Shown piece after piece: positions 1 through 8,412 of a stretch of DNA of 62,809 nt (the stretch's first letter is position 1; each line of letters opens with the position of its first letter). A program made the position numbers and the translations under genes. A model generated the notes under the pieces. The model worked only from the letters and a program-made list of their open reading frames with translations. It ran no database searches and was not told the DNA's origin. This DNA is from Streptomyces sp. NRRL S-340. Its GTDB lineage: Bacteria; Actinomycetota; Actinomycetes; Streptomycetales; Streptomycetaceae. The stretch is from assembly GCF_000720185.1 (NCBI RefSeq), contig NZ_JOIY01000062.1, forward strand, positions 1 to 62,809, read 5' to 3'.

Positions 1-48
1 CGAGATGCTCAGGAGTCTCGTGGGCTCGGAGATGTGTATAAGAGACAG
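1..48 (+). other. Illumina Nextera adapter contamination
   Basis: These bases are not genomic. Bases 1-6 match the tail of the Illumina i7 primer, 7-14 read GCTCAGGA (the in-adapter form of Nextera index N704), 15-29 match the constant i7 adapter segment, and 30-48 are the 19-base Tn5 mosaic end. Translation gives the familiar artefact peptides SEMCIRDS and MYKRQ. The true insert starts at about base 49, so the left edge is an untrimmed contig end, not a biological junction. Confidence 0.97.
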
Positions 49-93
49 TGGCGGGGGTGTGGCGCAGGGGCGGTGCGGGGGTGTCCGGGTGGT

Positions 94-1998
94 TCATCGG
101 GGGGTGGTTCCTTCCACCAGTTCGAGGAGGGTGGCCAGGTCGGCGGGGCGGGTGCGGGGGTTGAGGAGGGTGGCTTTGAGCCAGAGCCGGCCGTCGAGGC
201 GGGCGCGGCCGAGGACGGCCCGGCCGTCGGTGAGGAGCCGGCGGCGCAGGGCGGCGACGGTGTCGTCGGTGGCGTGGGCGGGCCGGAAGAGGACCGTGCT
301 GATGGTGGGTCGGTCGTGGAGTTCGAAGCGGGGGTGGTCCTCGATCAGGTCGGCGAAGGTGCGGGCGAGGGCGCAGACCTGGTCGACGAGGGCGCCGACG
401 CCGCTGCGGCCGAGGGTCTTCAGGGTGACGGCGATCTTGAGGATGTCGGGGCGGCGGGTGGTGCGCAGGGAGCGGCCGAGGAGGTCGGGGAGGCCGGCCT
501 CGGTGTCGTCGCCGGCGTTGAGGTAGTCGGCGTGCTGGTGCAGGGCGGTGAGGTCGGCGGGGTCGCGGACGGCGAGGAGTCCGGCGGCGACGGGCTGCCA
601 GCCCAGTTTGTGCAGGTCGAGGGTGACGGTGTGGGCGGCGTCGAGGCCGGTGAGGCGGTGGCGGTGGCGGTCGCTGAAGAGGAGGCCGCCGCCGTGTGCG
701 GCGTCGATGTGCAGGCGGGCGCCGTGGCCGGCGCAGAGGGCGGCGATCTCGGGGAGCGGGTCGATGAGGCCGGCGTCGGTGGTTCCGGCGGTGGCGGCGA
801 CGAGGAGGGGGGTTCGGGGGCCGCCGAGGCCGGTGAGGGCCGCGTGGAGGGCGGCGGGGTCGAGGGTGCCGGCGGGTGCGGGGACGATCACGGGTTCGGG
901 CAGGCCGAGGAGCCAGGCGGCGCGGGGCAGGGAGTGGTGGGCGTTGGCGCCGTACAGGAGCCGGATGCCGCCGGGGTGGGTCTCACGGGCGAGAAGGAGG
1001 GCGAGGTGGTTGGACTCGGTGCCGCCGGTGGTGACGAGGGCGTCGGCGAGTCCTGCCTGCCGGGCCAGGGCGTGGGTGACGAGGGTTTCGAGTGCGGAGG
1101 CGGCGGGGGCCTGGTCCCAGGAGTCGAGGGAGGGGTTGAGGGCGCTGGCGGCGAGGTCGGCGGCGGTGGCGACGGCGAGGGGCGGGCAGTGCAGGTGGGC
1201 GGCGCAGAGCGGGTCGGCGGGGTCGGCGGCGCCTTCGGCGAGGGCGTGCACGAGGACGCGCAGGGCGTCGGGGTCGCCGTGGTCGGGGAGGAGGTCGCCT
1301 GCCGCGGCACGGATCCGGGCGGCGACGGCGTCGGGGCCGCCGGCGGGCAGCGGGCCGCCGCGGGCGCGCCGTCCGCTGTCGAGTGCGCCGAGCACGGTGT
1401 CGAGCAGGGGCCGCAGGGCGCGGGTGCCGCCGGGACCGGAGGCGAGCGGGGCCGGCGGCGGGGGCGGGCTTTGCGGACGTCGTGAGGCTGGGTCCGGTCG
1501 TGGGGCTTGTGGGTCCGGCGAGGCTTGCGAACGTGCCGAGGCCTTTGCCTCCGGTGAGGCTTGCGGGCCTGCCGAGTCATGCGGGACTAGCGGACGTCGT
1601 GAGGCTGGATCCGGTCGTGAAGCTTGCGGGTCCGGTGAGACTTGCGAACGCGCCGAGGCCTTTGCCTCCGGTGAGGCTTGCGGGCGTGGCGCCTCTTGGG
1701 TGGTCGGCGGGGCCGCGGGTGAGGCTTGCGGGCCTGGCGGGGCTTCTGGGCCGGTCGGGGCTTCCGGGCCTTGCGGGCGTGGCGGGACCTGCGCCTCGTG
1801 CGAGCCTTGCGGACCTGCCGAGTATTGGAGGGCCGACGGGGCTTGAGGCTCCGGTGAAGCTTGCGGGCCCGCCGGGTCATGGGAGCGCGGCGGGACTTCC
1901 GGGCGTGGCAGGGCCTGTGCCTGCGCCGAGGCTTGCGGACCCGCCGGGTCATGGGGGCGCGGCGGTACTGGGGCTGCGGGCGGGTGCGGAGTACCCAT
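94..1998 (-). CDS. PLP-dependent decarboxylase with long Pro/Ala-rich N-terminal extension
   Basis: 634 aa. The C-terminal ~445 residues are a group II pyridoxal-5'-phosphate decarboxylase (glutamate/aromatic/diaminobutyrate/lysine decarboxylase fold). Visible marks are the N-terminal HCPP segment, SLDSWDQAP, the phosphate-binding TTGGTESN, HIDAAHGG, and LDLHKLG, whose Lys (about residue 464) should form the Schiff base. Residues 1 to ~185 are low-complexity Pro/Ala/Gln-rich sequence without a recognisable fold, containing a 39-residue duplication. The start at 1998 was chosen because GGAGGA sits 7 bases upstream; an in-frame start at 2073 would add 25 residues. The layout resembles the lysine decarboxylases of desferrioxamine pathways, but no siderophore genes are nearby, so the substrate is unknown. 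The stop codon lies 45 bases from the adapter. Confidence 0.9.
   Translation of the reverse strand: MGTPHPPAAPVPPRPHDPAGPQASAQAQALPRPEVPPRSHDPAGPQASPEPQAPSALQYSAGPQGSHEAQVPPRPQGPEAPTGPEAPPGPQASPAAPPTTQEAPRPQASPEAKASARSQVSPDPQASRPDPASRRPLVPHDSAGPQASPEAKASARSQASPDPQAPRPDPASRRPQSPPPPPAPLASGPGGTRALRPLLDTVLGALDSGRRARGGPLPAGGPDAVAARIRAAAGDLLPDHGDPDALRVLVHALAEGAADPADPLCAAHLHCPPLAVATAADLAASALNPSLDSWDQAPAASALETLVTHALARQAGLADALVTTGGTESNHLALLLARETHPGGIRLLYGANAHHSLPRAAWLLGLPEPVIVPAPAGTLDPAALHAALTGLGGPRTPLLVAATAGTTDAGLIDPLPEIAALCAGHGARLHIDAAHGGGLLFSDRHRHRLTGLDAAHTVTLDLHKLGWQPVAAGLLAVRDPADLTALHQHADYLNAGDDTEAGLPDLLGRSLRTTRRPDILKIAVTLKTLGRSGVGALVDQVCALARTFADLIEDHPRFELHDRPTISTVLFRPAHATDDTVAALRRRLLTDGRAVLGRARLDGRLWLKATLLNPRTRPADLATLLELVEGTTPR
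1473..1706 (-). repeat. Two tandem 117-bp direct repeats inside the decarboxylase N-terminus
   Basis: Copies at 1473-1589 and 1590-1706 share most of their sequence, both beginning GCGGACGTCGTGAGGCTGG. Each encodes 39 residues, so the duplication keeps the reading frame. Shorter related Pro-Ala-Gln-Ala-Ser units flank it up to about 1970, suggesting repeated slippage or recombination. Confidence 0.85.
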
Positions 1999-2296
1999 GG
2001 GCTGTCCTCCGGGGTGCGCGGGGCGGGGCGCCCGGCTTGTCCGCCTGGAGTCCGTGGTGCCCGGAAAGTCCAACGACCGGAACCCGGAAGGGGTATTGCC
2101 GCGCGAGGAGCACGCGGGGCCCGGGCGGCAGGCGCTCGGCCGCGACGGCCGAGCGCCGGGCCCGCGGGGGCGCCGGGCCGTCCCTGGGGAACGCGACCCC
2201 CAAGCCCCTGAGTCCCTTACGCCCCCTAGACCCCAGCCACCCAGGCCCCCGGCGCTCCCGTCTCCACTCCCCCGGTCGCGCTCCGCCCCGAGGGGG

Positions 2297-3130
2297 TCAG
2301 GCGCGGAAGTCCGCCGTGTGGTCTTTCGCCCACTGGGCGAAGGTGCGGGCCGGGGTGCCGGTGATCTTCTCCACGGTGTCGGTGATCTCGGGGGTCGCGC
2401 CGACGGATTGGCGCAGGGTGTTCAGCAGGCCCTGCAACACGTGCGGCGGGACGTGCGGGAAGAGTTCGGGTCCGGCCTCCTCGGGCGGCACCTCGGTGAA
2501 GGTCAGTTCCCGGCCGAGGGCGTGGCCGATGGCCGCGACCTGGTCGGCGTTGCTGATGGCCTCGGGTCCGGTGAGGCGGTGGACAGCGCCCTCGTGGCCA
2601 CCGTCCAGGAGGGCGCGTTCGGCGACGGCGGCGATGTCGTCCTCGTGGATGGGCGCGCTCCTGCCGTTCCCGAAGACTCCGCGGACGGTGTCCCCGGAGC
2701 GGATCTGCGCGGCCCACTGGAAGGCGTTGGTGGCGAAGGCGCCCGGGCGCAGGAACGTCCATTGCAGGCCGCTGTCGCGGACGGCCCGTTCCACGCCGGC
2801 GTGCATGACGTGGATGGGGTGGGTCTCGTCCGCGCCCTCGTGGATGATGGCGGAGGACAGGAACACCACGTGCCGCACGCCCGCCTCGCGCGCCGCCGCG
2901 AGGAACTCGGCGGTGCGGTCGCCGGCGGCCTGGACGTAGAGGAAGAGTCCGCTCGCCCCGGTGAACAGGGCGGCCGGGTCGTCCGGCTGGAACCGGACCA
3001 CCTCGGCGTGCCCGGGCAGTCCGGCCCGCTGCGGGTCGCGGGTCAGTGCCCGCACGGGCCGGCCGGCGGCGGCGAGGCGCTCGACGAGGGCACGGCCGAC
3101 GTTTCCGGTGGCGCCGGTGACTACGATCAC
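2297..3130 (-). CDS. NmrA/atypical-SDR family NAD(P)-binding oxidoreductase
   Basis: 277 aa. The N-terminus carries the dinucleotide-binding motif TGATGNVGRA (residues 5-14), followed by RALTRDP, which usually contacts the NADP phosphate. The body is typical of the NmrA-like/NAD(P)H azoreductase-type atypical short-chain dehydrogenases (HVVFLSSA, WTFLRPGAF, IHEDDIAAVA). The start is GTG at 3130 with GGAGGAAACC directly upstream. It is monocistronic, and a 13-bp inverted repeat lies 31-74 bases upstream, so it may have its own repressor. Related proteins act as quinone or azo reductases or redox sensors; the substrate cannot be read from the sequence. Confidence 0.88.
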   Translation of the reverse strand: MIVVTGATGNVGRALVERLAAAGRPVRALTRDPQRAGLPGHAEVVRFQPDDPAALFTGASGLFLYVQAAGDRTAEFLAAAREAGVRHVVFLSSAIIHEGADETHPIHVMHAGVERAVRDSGLQWTFLRPGAFATNAFQWAAQIRSGDTVRGVFGNGRSAPIHEDDIAAVAERALLDGGHEGAVHRLTGPEAISNADQVAAIGHALGRELTFTEVPPEEAGPELFPHVPPHVLQGLLNTLRQSVGATPEITDTVEKITGTPARTFAQWAKDHTADFRA

Positions 3131-3160
3131 GGTTTCCTCCGTGGCTCGGGCTGGTCTCGG

Positions 3161-3204
3161 GCTGATCGTCCTTCAGGCCTCCGAGCCTAGGAAGGACGAT
3201 CAGC
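3161..3204. promoter_or_regulatory. Inverted repeat in the NmrA-gene promoter region (putative operator)
   Basis: Perfect 13-bp arms GCTGATCGTCCTT (3161-3173) and AAGGACGATCAGC (3192-3204) are separated by 18 bases. On the minus strand a TAGGCT -10-like hexamer falls between the arms, so a bound regulator would cover the promoter. The regulator is unknown and none is encoded next door. Confidence 0.6.
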
Positions 3205-3341
3205 CTCCGCATCGTCGTCAGGGACCAGGTGCGTCGTACGTCCCGGGTCGTACGCCCCGGTCGTACGCCCCGGTCGTACGCCTCCGTCCGGCGCCGACGC
3301 CTGCGCCGGCTGCCGCGCCCACGCCCGCCTCCGCACCTTCC

Positions 3342-5897
3342 CTACGGCTGCGGCACCTGCGCCGGGGCCTGCGGCTCCCCCGTCTCCTGGGCCTGGCGGA
3401 CGCGCAGCGCGCGGGCCAGGTCGTCGAGCTGGTCGGCGAGCCTGCGGCGCAGGGAGGGGATCGGGTCGCCGCCGGCCAGGCAGGCCTCGCCCAGGCGGAG
3501 GGTCTCGGCGTCGACGGCGTGCGCGGGGAAGGCCCAGCGGGCGGCGGCGTCGGCGATGGCGGGGCCGCGGCGGGCGGCCACGGCGACGGCGTCCTCGTAG
3601 TAGCGCGGTACGTACTCCTGTACGAGGTCAGCCTGTTCGGGCTGCCAGAAGCCCCTGGCGGTGGCCGTGAACAGGTAGTTGGACAGGTCGTCGGAGGTGA
3701 ACATGGCGTGCCAGGCGGCGCGTTTGGCGTCCGGGTCGGGCAGGGCGGCGCGGCAGCGGGCGGCGCCTTCCTGGCCGGTGGCGGAGGGGTCGCGGTCCAG
3801 TTCGGCGGCGATGGCGGCCTCGTCGGTGGCGCCGAGGACGGCGAGCCGGGCGAGGATGCGCCAGCGCAGTTCGGGGTCGAGTTCGGGGCCGCCGGGGACG
3901 GTGCCGTCGGCGAGCCAGGCGGCGATGGTGTCGGGGTGGGCGGCGACGTCGATGAAGTGGCGTACGGCGATCAGGCGCAGGCCGGGGTTGTCGCCGTCCT
4001 CGGTGCGGCGGATGAGGTCGCGGCACAGGCCGGTGAGGGTGGCGAGCGCGGCGGGCCGCCGGCCGGGGGCGAGGTAGCGGTCGGCGATGTGGGTGCGGGC
4101 GAAGGCGAGGACGGCTTCGGCGAGGGCGAGGTCGCTCTCGTGGGGCAGGTGGGTGCGCGCGGTGTCGAGGTAGGTGGCGGCGGCCAGTTCGCCGTCGCGG
4201 ACGGCGTCGCGCAGGGCGTTCCAGACGACGGCGCGGGTGAGCGGGTCGGGCAGTGCGGACAGGCCTTCGCGGACGGCGCGGAAGGATTCGGGCTCGAAGC
4301 GGATCTTGGCGTAGGTGAGGTCGCCGTCGTTGAGGACGAGCAGGGCGGGGCGTTTGCCGATGGGGTGGGGCCCGGTGTGCGGGATGTCGAGGGGGAGGCG
4401 GGTGCGCAGGGTGAGGCGTCCCTCGTCGGTGAGGTCCTGGTCGTAGAGGCCTGCGGTGATGTGGTGGGGGCGGCTGCCGTGGTGGTCGACGGTGAGGGTG
4501 CAGGTGCCGTCGGCGGCCGGGGCGACGCGGGGGGTGAGGGTGTCGACGCCGGTGGTGCGCAGCCAGGCCTGGGCCCAGGCGTGGACGTCGCGGTCGGTGG
4601 CGGAGGCGAGGGAGTCGATGAAGTCGGCGAGGGTGGCGTTGGCGAACTTGTGCCGTGCGAAGTGGGTGTTGATGCCGGCGAGGAAGTCCTTCTCGCCGAG
4701 CCAGGCGACGAGCTGGCGCAGTGCGGAGGCGCCCTTGGCGTAGGAGATGCCGTCGAAGTTGAGGAGGGCGGAGGCGGTGTCCTCGACGTTCTCGGGGGCG
4801 ACGGGGTGGGTGGAGGGGCGCTGGTCGGCGTCGTAGCCCCAGGATTTGCGGGAGAGGCCGAACTCGGTCCAGGTGCCGGTGAAGCGGGTGGCTTCGGCGG
4901 TGGTCTGGTAGCCCATGTATTCGGCGAAGGACTCGTTCAGCCAGATGTCGTCCCACCACTTGAGGGTGACGAGGTCGCCGAACCACATGTGGGCCATTTC
5001 GTGGGCGATGACCATGGCGCGGGTCTGGCGTTCGGTGTCGGTGACGGCGGAGCGGTAGACGAACTCGTCGCGGAAGGTGACGAGTCCGGGGTTCTCCATG
5101 GCGCCGGCGTTGAATTCGGGGACGAAGGCCTGGTCGTAGGAGTCGAAGGGGTAGGGCTCGTCGAACTTCTCGTGGTAGCGGTCGAAGCAGGCGCGGGTGA
5201 TGCCGAGGATCTCGTCGGCGTCGGCGTCGAGGTGGGGGGCGAGGGAGCGGCGGCAGTGGAGGCCGAAGGGCAGGCCGCGGTGTTCGGTGCGTACGGAGTG
5301 CCAGGGGCCGGCGGCTACGGCGACGAGGTAGGTGGAGACGGGCGGGGTGGTGGCGGCTTTCCAGGTGCCGTCGCCGGTGTGTTCGGTGATGCCGTTGGCG
5401 AGGACGGTCCAGCCGTCGGGGGCGGTGACGGTGAGGTCGAAGACGGCTTTGAGGTCGGGCTGGTCGAAGGCGGCGAAGACGCGCTGGACGTCTTCCATGA
5501 ACAGCTGGGTGTAGACGTAGGTCTCGCCGTCGGAGGGGTCGGTGAAGCGGTGCATGCCCTCGCCGGTGCGGGAGTAGCGCATGAGGGCGTCGATGCGCAG
5601 TGTGTGCGCGCCGGGGGTGAGGCCGGTCAGGGGGAGGCGGTTGCCGGCGAGGGCGGTGGGGTCGAGGGGGTGTCCGTCGAGGGTGGCGGAGCGCAGTTCG
5701 GCGGGCTTCAGCTCGACGAAGGTGTCCGTGCTGCCTGTGCCGTCCGGACCGGTGCGTACGGTGAACCGGATCTCGGTGCGGGAGTCGAAGGTGTCCTCCC
5801 CGCCGGTCAGGTCGAGGTCGACGGTGTAGTGGTGGACGTCGAGGAGCTGGGCACGGGTCTGCGCTTCGTCGCGCGTGAGTACGGACATGGACGCCAT
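3342..5897 (-). CDS. pepN: Aminopeptidase N (M1 family zinc metallopeptidase)
   Basis: 851 aa, the usual length for actinobacterial PepN. The substrate-anchoring GAMEN motif is at residues 265-269. The zinc site is HEMAH (299-303) with the third ligand Glu322 in NESFAEY. An N-terminal beta-saddle domain precedes the catalytic domain, and an alpha-helical ERAP1-like C-terminal domain occupies roughly the last 320 residues. There is no signal peptide, so the enzyme should be cytosolic and remove N-terminal residues from peptides. A second ATG at 5888 is also possible. The gene is monocistronic, upstream of an oppositely spaced chorismate mutase gene on the same strand. Confidence 0.97.
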   Translation of the reverse strand: MASMSVLTRDEAQTRAQLLDVHHYTVDLDLTGGEDTFDSRTEIRFTVRTGPDGTGSTDTFVELKPAELRSATLDGHPLDPTALAGNRLPLTGLTPGAHTLRIDALMRYSRTGEGMHRFTDPSDGETYVYTQLFMEDVQRVFAAFDQPDLKAVFDLTVTAPDGWTVLANGITEHTGDGTWKAATTPPVSTYLVAVAAGPWHSVRTEHRGLPFGLHCRRSLAPHLDADADEILGITRACFDRYHEKFDEPYPFDSYDQAFVPEFNAGAMENPGLVTFRDEFVYRSAVTDTERQTRAMVIAHEMAHMWFGDLVTLKWWDDIWLNESFAEYMGYQTTAEATRFTGTWTEFGLSRKSWGYDADQRPSTHPVAPENVEDTASALLNFDGISYAKGASALRQLVAWLGEKDFLAGINTHFARHKFANATLADFIDSLASATDRDVHAWAQAWLRTTGVDTLTPRVAPAADGTCTLTVDHHGSRPHHITAGLYDQDLTDEGRLTLRTRLPLDIPHTGPHPIGKRPALLVLNDGDLTYAKIRFEPESFRAVREGLSALPDPLTRAVVWNALRDAVRDGELAAATYLDTARTHLPHESDLALAEAVLAFARTHIADRYLAPGRRPAALATLTGLCRDLIRRTEDGDNPGLRLIAVRHFIDVAAHPDTIAAWLADGTVPGGPELDPELRWRILARLAVLGATDEAAIAAELDRDPSATGQEGAARCRAALPDPDAKRAAWHAMFTSDDLSNYLFTATARGFWQPEQADLVQEYVPRYYEDAVAVAARRGPAIADAAARWAFPAHAVDAETLRLGEACLAGGDPIPSLRRRLADQLDDLARALRVRQAQETGEPQAPAQVPQP

Positions 5898-6048
5898 GCT
5901 GCCTGATCGCGGGGGCGGGGCACGAGGGGGTCCGGGGGACGGGCTCGGGGAGGGGCGTCGCCGGGCTGTGCGGGGATGCGCCGGGGGTGCGCCGGGGGCG
6001 TGCGCGCCGGTGGGGGCCGGCGCGCGAGCAGGGCGTGCGGGGGCTCGG

Positions 6049-6399
6049 TCAGCTGGTGGTGGCGGGACGGTCGCCGGTGGAGTCCTCGGCGATGCGTTCG
6101 TGGTGGCGGATGACTTCGGCGATGATGAAGTTGAGGAACTTCTCGGCGAAGGCGGGGTCGAGTCTGGCGTCCTCGGCCAGGCCGCGCAGGCGGGCGATCT
6201 GGCGGGCCTCGCGGGCCGGGTCGGCGGGCGGGAGCTGGTGGGCGGCCTTGAGGTGGCCGACCTGCTGGGTGGCCTTGAAGCGTTCGGCGAGCATGTGGAC
6301 GACGGCCGCGTCGATGTTGTCGATGCTGTCGCGCAGCCGTGCGAGTTCCTTGCGGACGGCGGGGTCGACGTCGCCGTTACCGGTGCTGCTGGTGGTCAT
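6049..6399 (-). CDS. Chorismate mutase, AroQ type
   Basis: About 116 aa, an all-helical AroQ-class enzyme turning chorismate into prephenate for Phe and Tyr. Recognisable elements are LARLRDSIDNIDAAVVHML, the Lys/Arg-rich segment around RFKATQQVGHLKA, and a C-terminal helix FAEKFLNFIIAEVIRHH. Length and lack of a signal peptide fit a free-standing cytosolic mutase. ATG at 6399 is preferred; TTG at 6408 is also in frame. TAGGGT ends about 10 bases before the ATG and could be a -10 of a near-leaderless promoter. It lies divergently from the metalloprotease gene at 6517. Confidence 0.92.
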   Translation of the reverse strand: MTTSSTGNGDVDPAVRKELARLRDSIDNIDAAVVHMLAERFKATQQVGHLKAAHQLPPADPAREARQIARLRGLAEDARLDPAFAEKFLNFIIAEVIRHHERIAEDSTGDRPATTS

Positions 6400-6516
6400 G
6401 GGGGTCAACCCTACGGGGTGGGCGGGGCCGTGGCCGGGGGTGTCCGGTGGGCGGGCCGTTCAGGGGGGTGGGCCGTAGAGTGGGAAGGGGTTCAGGGCGT
6501 CTTTGGGGGTGCGGAC

Positions 6517-7413
6517 GTGGCGGACGGCGGACCGGTCGAGCACGGCTTCCCGCATCTGGAGACGGTGCGTGCCGCGATCACGGCGCTGTACCGGCGGTTG
6601 TCGTACGAGAGGGTGCGGACGTTCGCGACGAGTGTGGCGCCGGTGGACGTGGCGTTCTGCGACAGTGACGATCTGCATCTGGGGGCGCAGCGGGTGGCCC
6701 GTGAGCTGGTGCGGCACTACGGGTTGCCGGACGCGCGGCTGATCGTGAGTTTCCGGGAGATGACGCATGCGGCGAACGTGGAGCTGACGGCGGGCCCGGA
6801 GTATTTCGTCGAGCTGAACGACCGGTTCCGTACGCATCGCAGGGACATCGGGGCGGCGCTGGCGCACGAGGTGATGCACGTCTGTCTGCACCGTCTGGAC
6901 CTGTCGTTCCCGGGGACGCGGGACAACGAGATCCTGACCGACACGGCGGCGACGTACCTGGGGGCGGGCTGGCTGCTGCTGGACGCGTTCCGGGAGGACG
7001 GGGCGTCCTCGCAGAAGCTGGGCTATCTCACGCCGGAGGAGTTCGGTTACGTGCTGGGCAAGCGGGCGCTGGTCTTCGGGGAGGATCCTTCGACGTGGTT
7101 CACCAGTGCGCAGGGTTATGAGGCGTACGTCAAGGGTCTTGCGCGGGCGCGGGAGGACGGGCGGCAGCCGCCGCTGACGGCGGCGGGGTGGGCGGGGCGC
7201 CGCCGTTATGCGCGGGAGCGGCGGTACGCCCAGGAGCACGGCACGGTGTCGGGGGCGGCGGGTGTGCCGTACTCGTTCACGGCGGGTGGTTCCGGTCCGC
7301 TGCGGGTGTCGTTCCCGTGTCCGACGTGTCATCAGCGGATCAGGGTGCCGGTGCGGGGCAGGGTGCGGGCGCGGTGCGGGTTGTGCCGGACGGTGCTGGA
7401 GTGCGACACCTAG
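6517..7413 (+). CDS. Uncharacterised HExxH metalloprotease with C-terminal zinc ribbon
   Basis: 298 aa. The HEVMH motif at residues 117-121, followed by His125, is a zinc-peptidase-type site, preceded by a region (FCDSDDLHLGAQRVARELV) I cannot assign. At the C-terminus CPTC (268-271) and CGLC (287-290) form a short zinc ribbon, suggesting nucleic-acid or protein binding. GTG at 6517 is preferred because GGGGGT lies 6 bases upstream; the open frame continues upstream but its composition is that of the opposite-strand chorismate mutase gene. No signal peptide is present, so it should be cytosolic. The substrate is unknown. Confidence 0.8.
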   Translation: MADGGPVEHGFPHLETVRAAITALYRRLSYERVRTFATSVAPVDVAFCDSDDLHLGAQRVARELVRHYGLPDARLIVSFREMTHAANVELTAGPEYFVELNDRFRTHRRDIGAALAHEVMHVCLHRLDLSFPGTRDNEILTDTAATYLGAGWLLLDAFREDGASSQKLGYLTPEEFGYVLGKRALVFGEDPSTWFTSAQGYEAYVKGLARAREDGRQPPLTAAGWAGRRRYARERRYAQEHGTVSGAAGVPYSFTAGGSGPLRVSFPCPTCHQRIRVPVRGRVRARCGLCRTVLECDT

Positions 7414-7495
7414 GGTCTGTCGTCCGGGATCGGGCGGGGCCGGGCGGAAGTCCTCCGAGGTCCTGGCGTGGCGTTCCGGTGGGCGGTGGTGATGT

Positions 7496-8215
7496 TCAGG
7501 TGACGATGCCCTGGGCGCGGGCCGCGGCCAGCCAGAGGGGGAATTCGGCGAGGAGGCTGTCGTAGAGCCGGGCGTCGGTGAGGCGCCGCGGGTCGCGGCC
7601 TGCGGGGAAGAAGCCGGCGTTGTCGACGGTCCTCTTGCCGGGTACGGCCAGGTCGTCGAGCCGGCGCAGGAAGTCGAACTGGTGGCTGCGGGCGTCGCCG
7701 AAGCCGACGAACTGCCAGAAGAGGGGGAGTTTCGCGGCCTTGCACAGGTGGCGTTCGGCGGCCGCCCTGCTGGTGGGGGCGCCGTCGGTCTGGAAGATCA
7801 CCAGGGCCGGGTCGGTGGCGCCGCAGTCGAGGTAGTGGTCGATGACGGCGTCCATGGCGGCTTCGTAGTGGGTGCGGCCCATGTGGGCGAGGCCGGCGGC
7901 GATGCGCCGGATGCTGCCCCGGTGGTCGTCGAGGGAGATCTCGCTGACGGCGTCGACGTCGGTGGAGAAGAAGATCACGGGGACGCGTCCGTCGTCGTCC
8001 AGGTGGGCGGACAGGGACAGGACGCGGTCGGCGAGGGCCTGCACGCTGCCGTCGCGGTAGTAGGGGCGCATGGAGCCGGAGTGGTCGAGGACGAGGTACA
8101 CGGCGGCCCGCTGTTCGTCGAGCCCGTGCTCGATGAGTGAGGTCTCGGCGCTCTTGTAGAGGCTGACCAGCGCGGGGGCGGTCTCCTCCACCTTGCTCAG
8201 ACTGATCGCGGCCAT
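7496..8215 (-). CDS. VWA-domain protein of the tellurium-resistance-associated (TerF-like) type
   Basis: 239 aa and essentially one von Willebrand factor A domain. The MIDAS metal site reads DHSGSM near residue 44, with TDGAPTS further on as the second metal-binding loop. The sequence resembles the C-terminal VWA part of TerF-type proteins of ter stress operons, yet no terD, terB or terC lies in the window. The start at 8215 has GGGGAGGAG about 8 bases upstream. It is probably a cytosolic Mg2+-dependent protein-interaction module; the partner is unknown. Confidence 0.85.
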   Translation of the reverse strand: MAAISLSKVEETAPALVSLYKSAETSLIEHGLDEQRAAVYLVLDHSGSMRPYYRDGSVQALADRVLSLSAHLDDDGRVPVIFFSTDVDAVSEISLDDHRGSIRRIAAGLAHMGRTHYEAAMDAVIDHYLDCGATDPALVIFQTDGAPTSRAAAERHLCKAAKLPLFWQFVGFGDARSHQFDFLRRLDDLAVPGKRTVDNAGFFPAGRDPRRLTDARLYDSLLAEFPLWLAAARAQGIVT

Positions 8216-8340
8216 CGCCTGCTCCTCCCCTGTCGTTCAGCAGGGGGACGCGGGAGCGCGGCGGATGGTTTCGGGACATGCGACGGCGCCTGCCCTGTTG
8301 TCCGGTCGGGGACGGGCGGGCAGGCGCCGGCACGGGGGGT

Positions 8341-8388
8341 CTGGGGGGAGATCCCCCCAGATGACCCGCCCGTACGCCGTTGTACGGG
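8341..8388 (-). terminator. Tandem hairpins downstream of gltD
   Basis: CTGGGGGGA/TCCCCCCAG (8341-8360) is a 9-bp stem with a two-base centre, and CCCGTAC/GTACGGG (8369-8388) is a second perfect 7-bp stem. Both lie within 75 bases of the gltD stop, as expected for transcription termination of gltBD. Confidence 0.6.
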
Positions 8389-8412
8389 ACGTCTTTGTGT
8401 GGTGGCCGCGGG

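Noticed and set aside
5..1485. Plus-strand open frames running from the adapter into the decarboxylase region
   Set aside because: They start inside the Nextera adapter and run antisense to a well-supported PLP decarboxylase; their residues are Gly/Val/Ala-rich products of the reverse-strand third-base GC bias.
94..1998. Siderophore (desferrioxamine) cluster suggested by the decarboxylase
   Set aside because: No monooxygenase, acyltransferase or NIS synthetase genes are beside it, and the contig ends just downstream.
2961..5906. 981-residue plus-strand frame antisense to pepN
   Set aside because: Composition is Gly/Val/Glu-rich shadow coding with no domain; PepN is complete.
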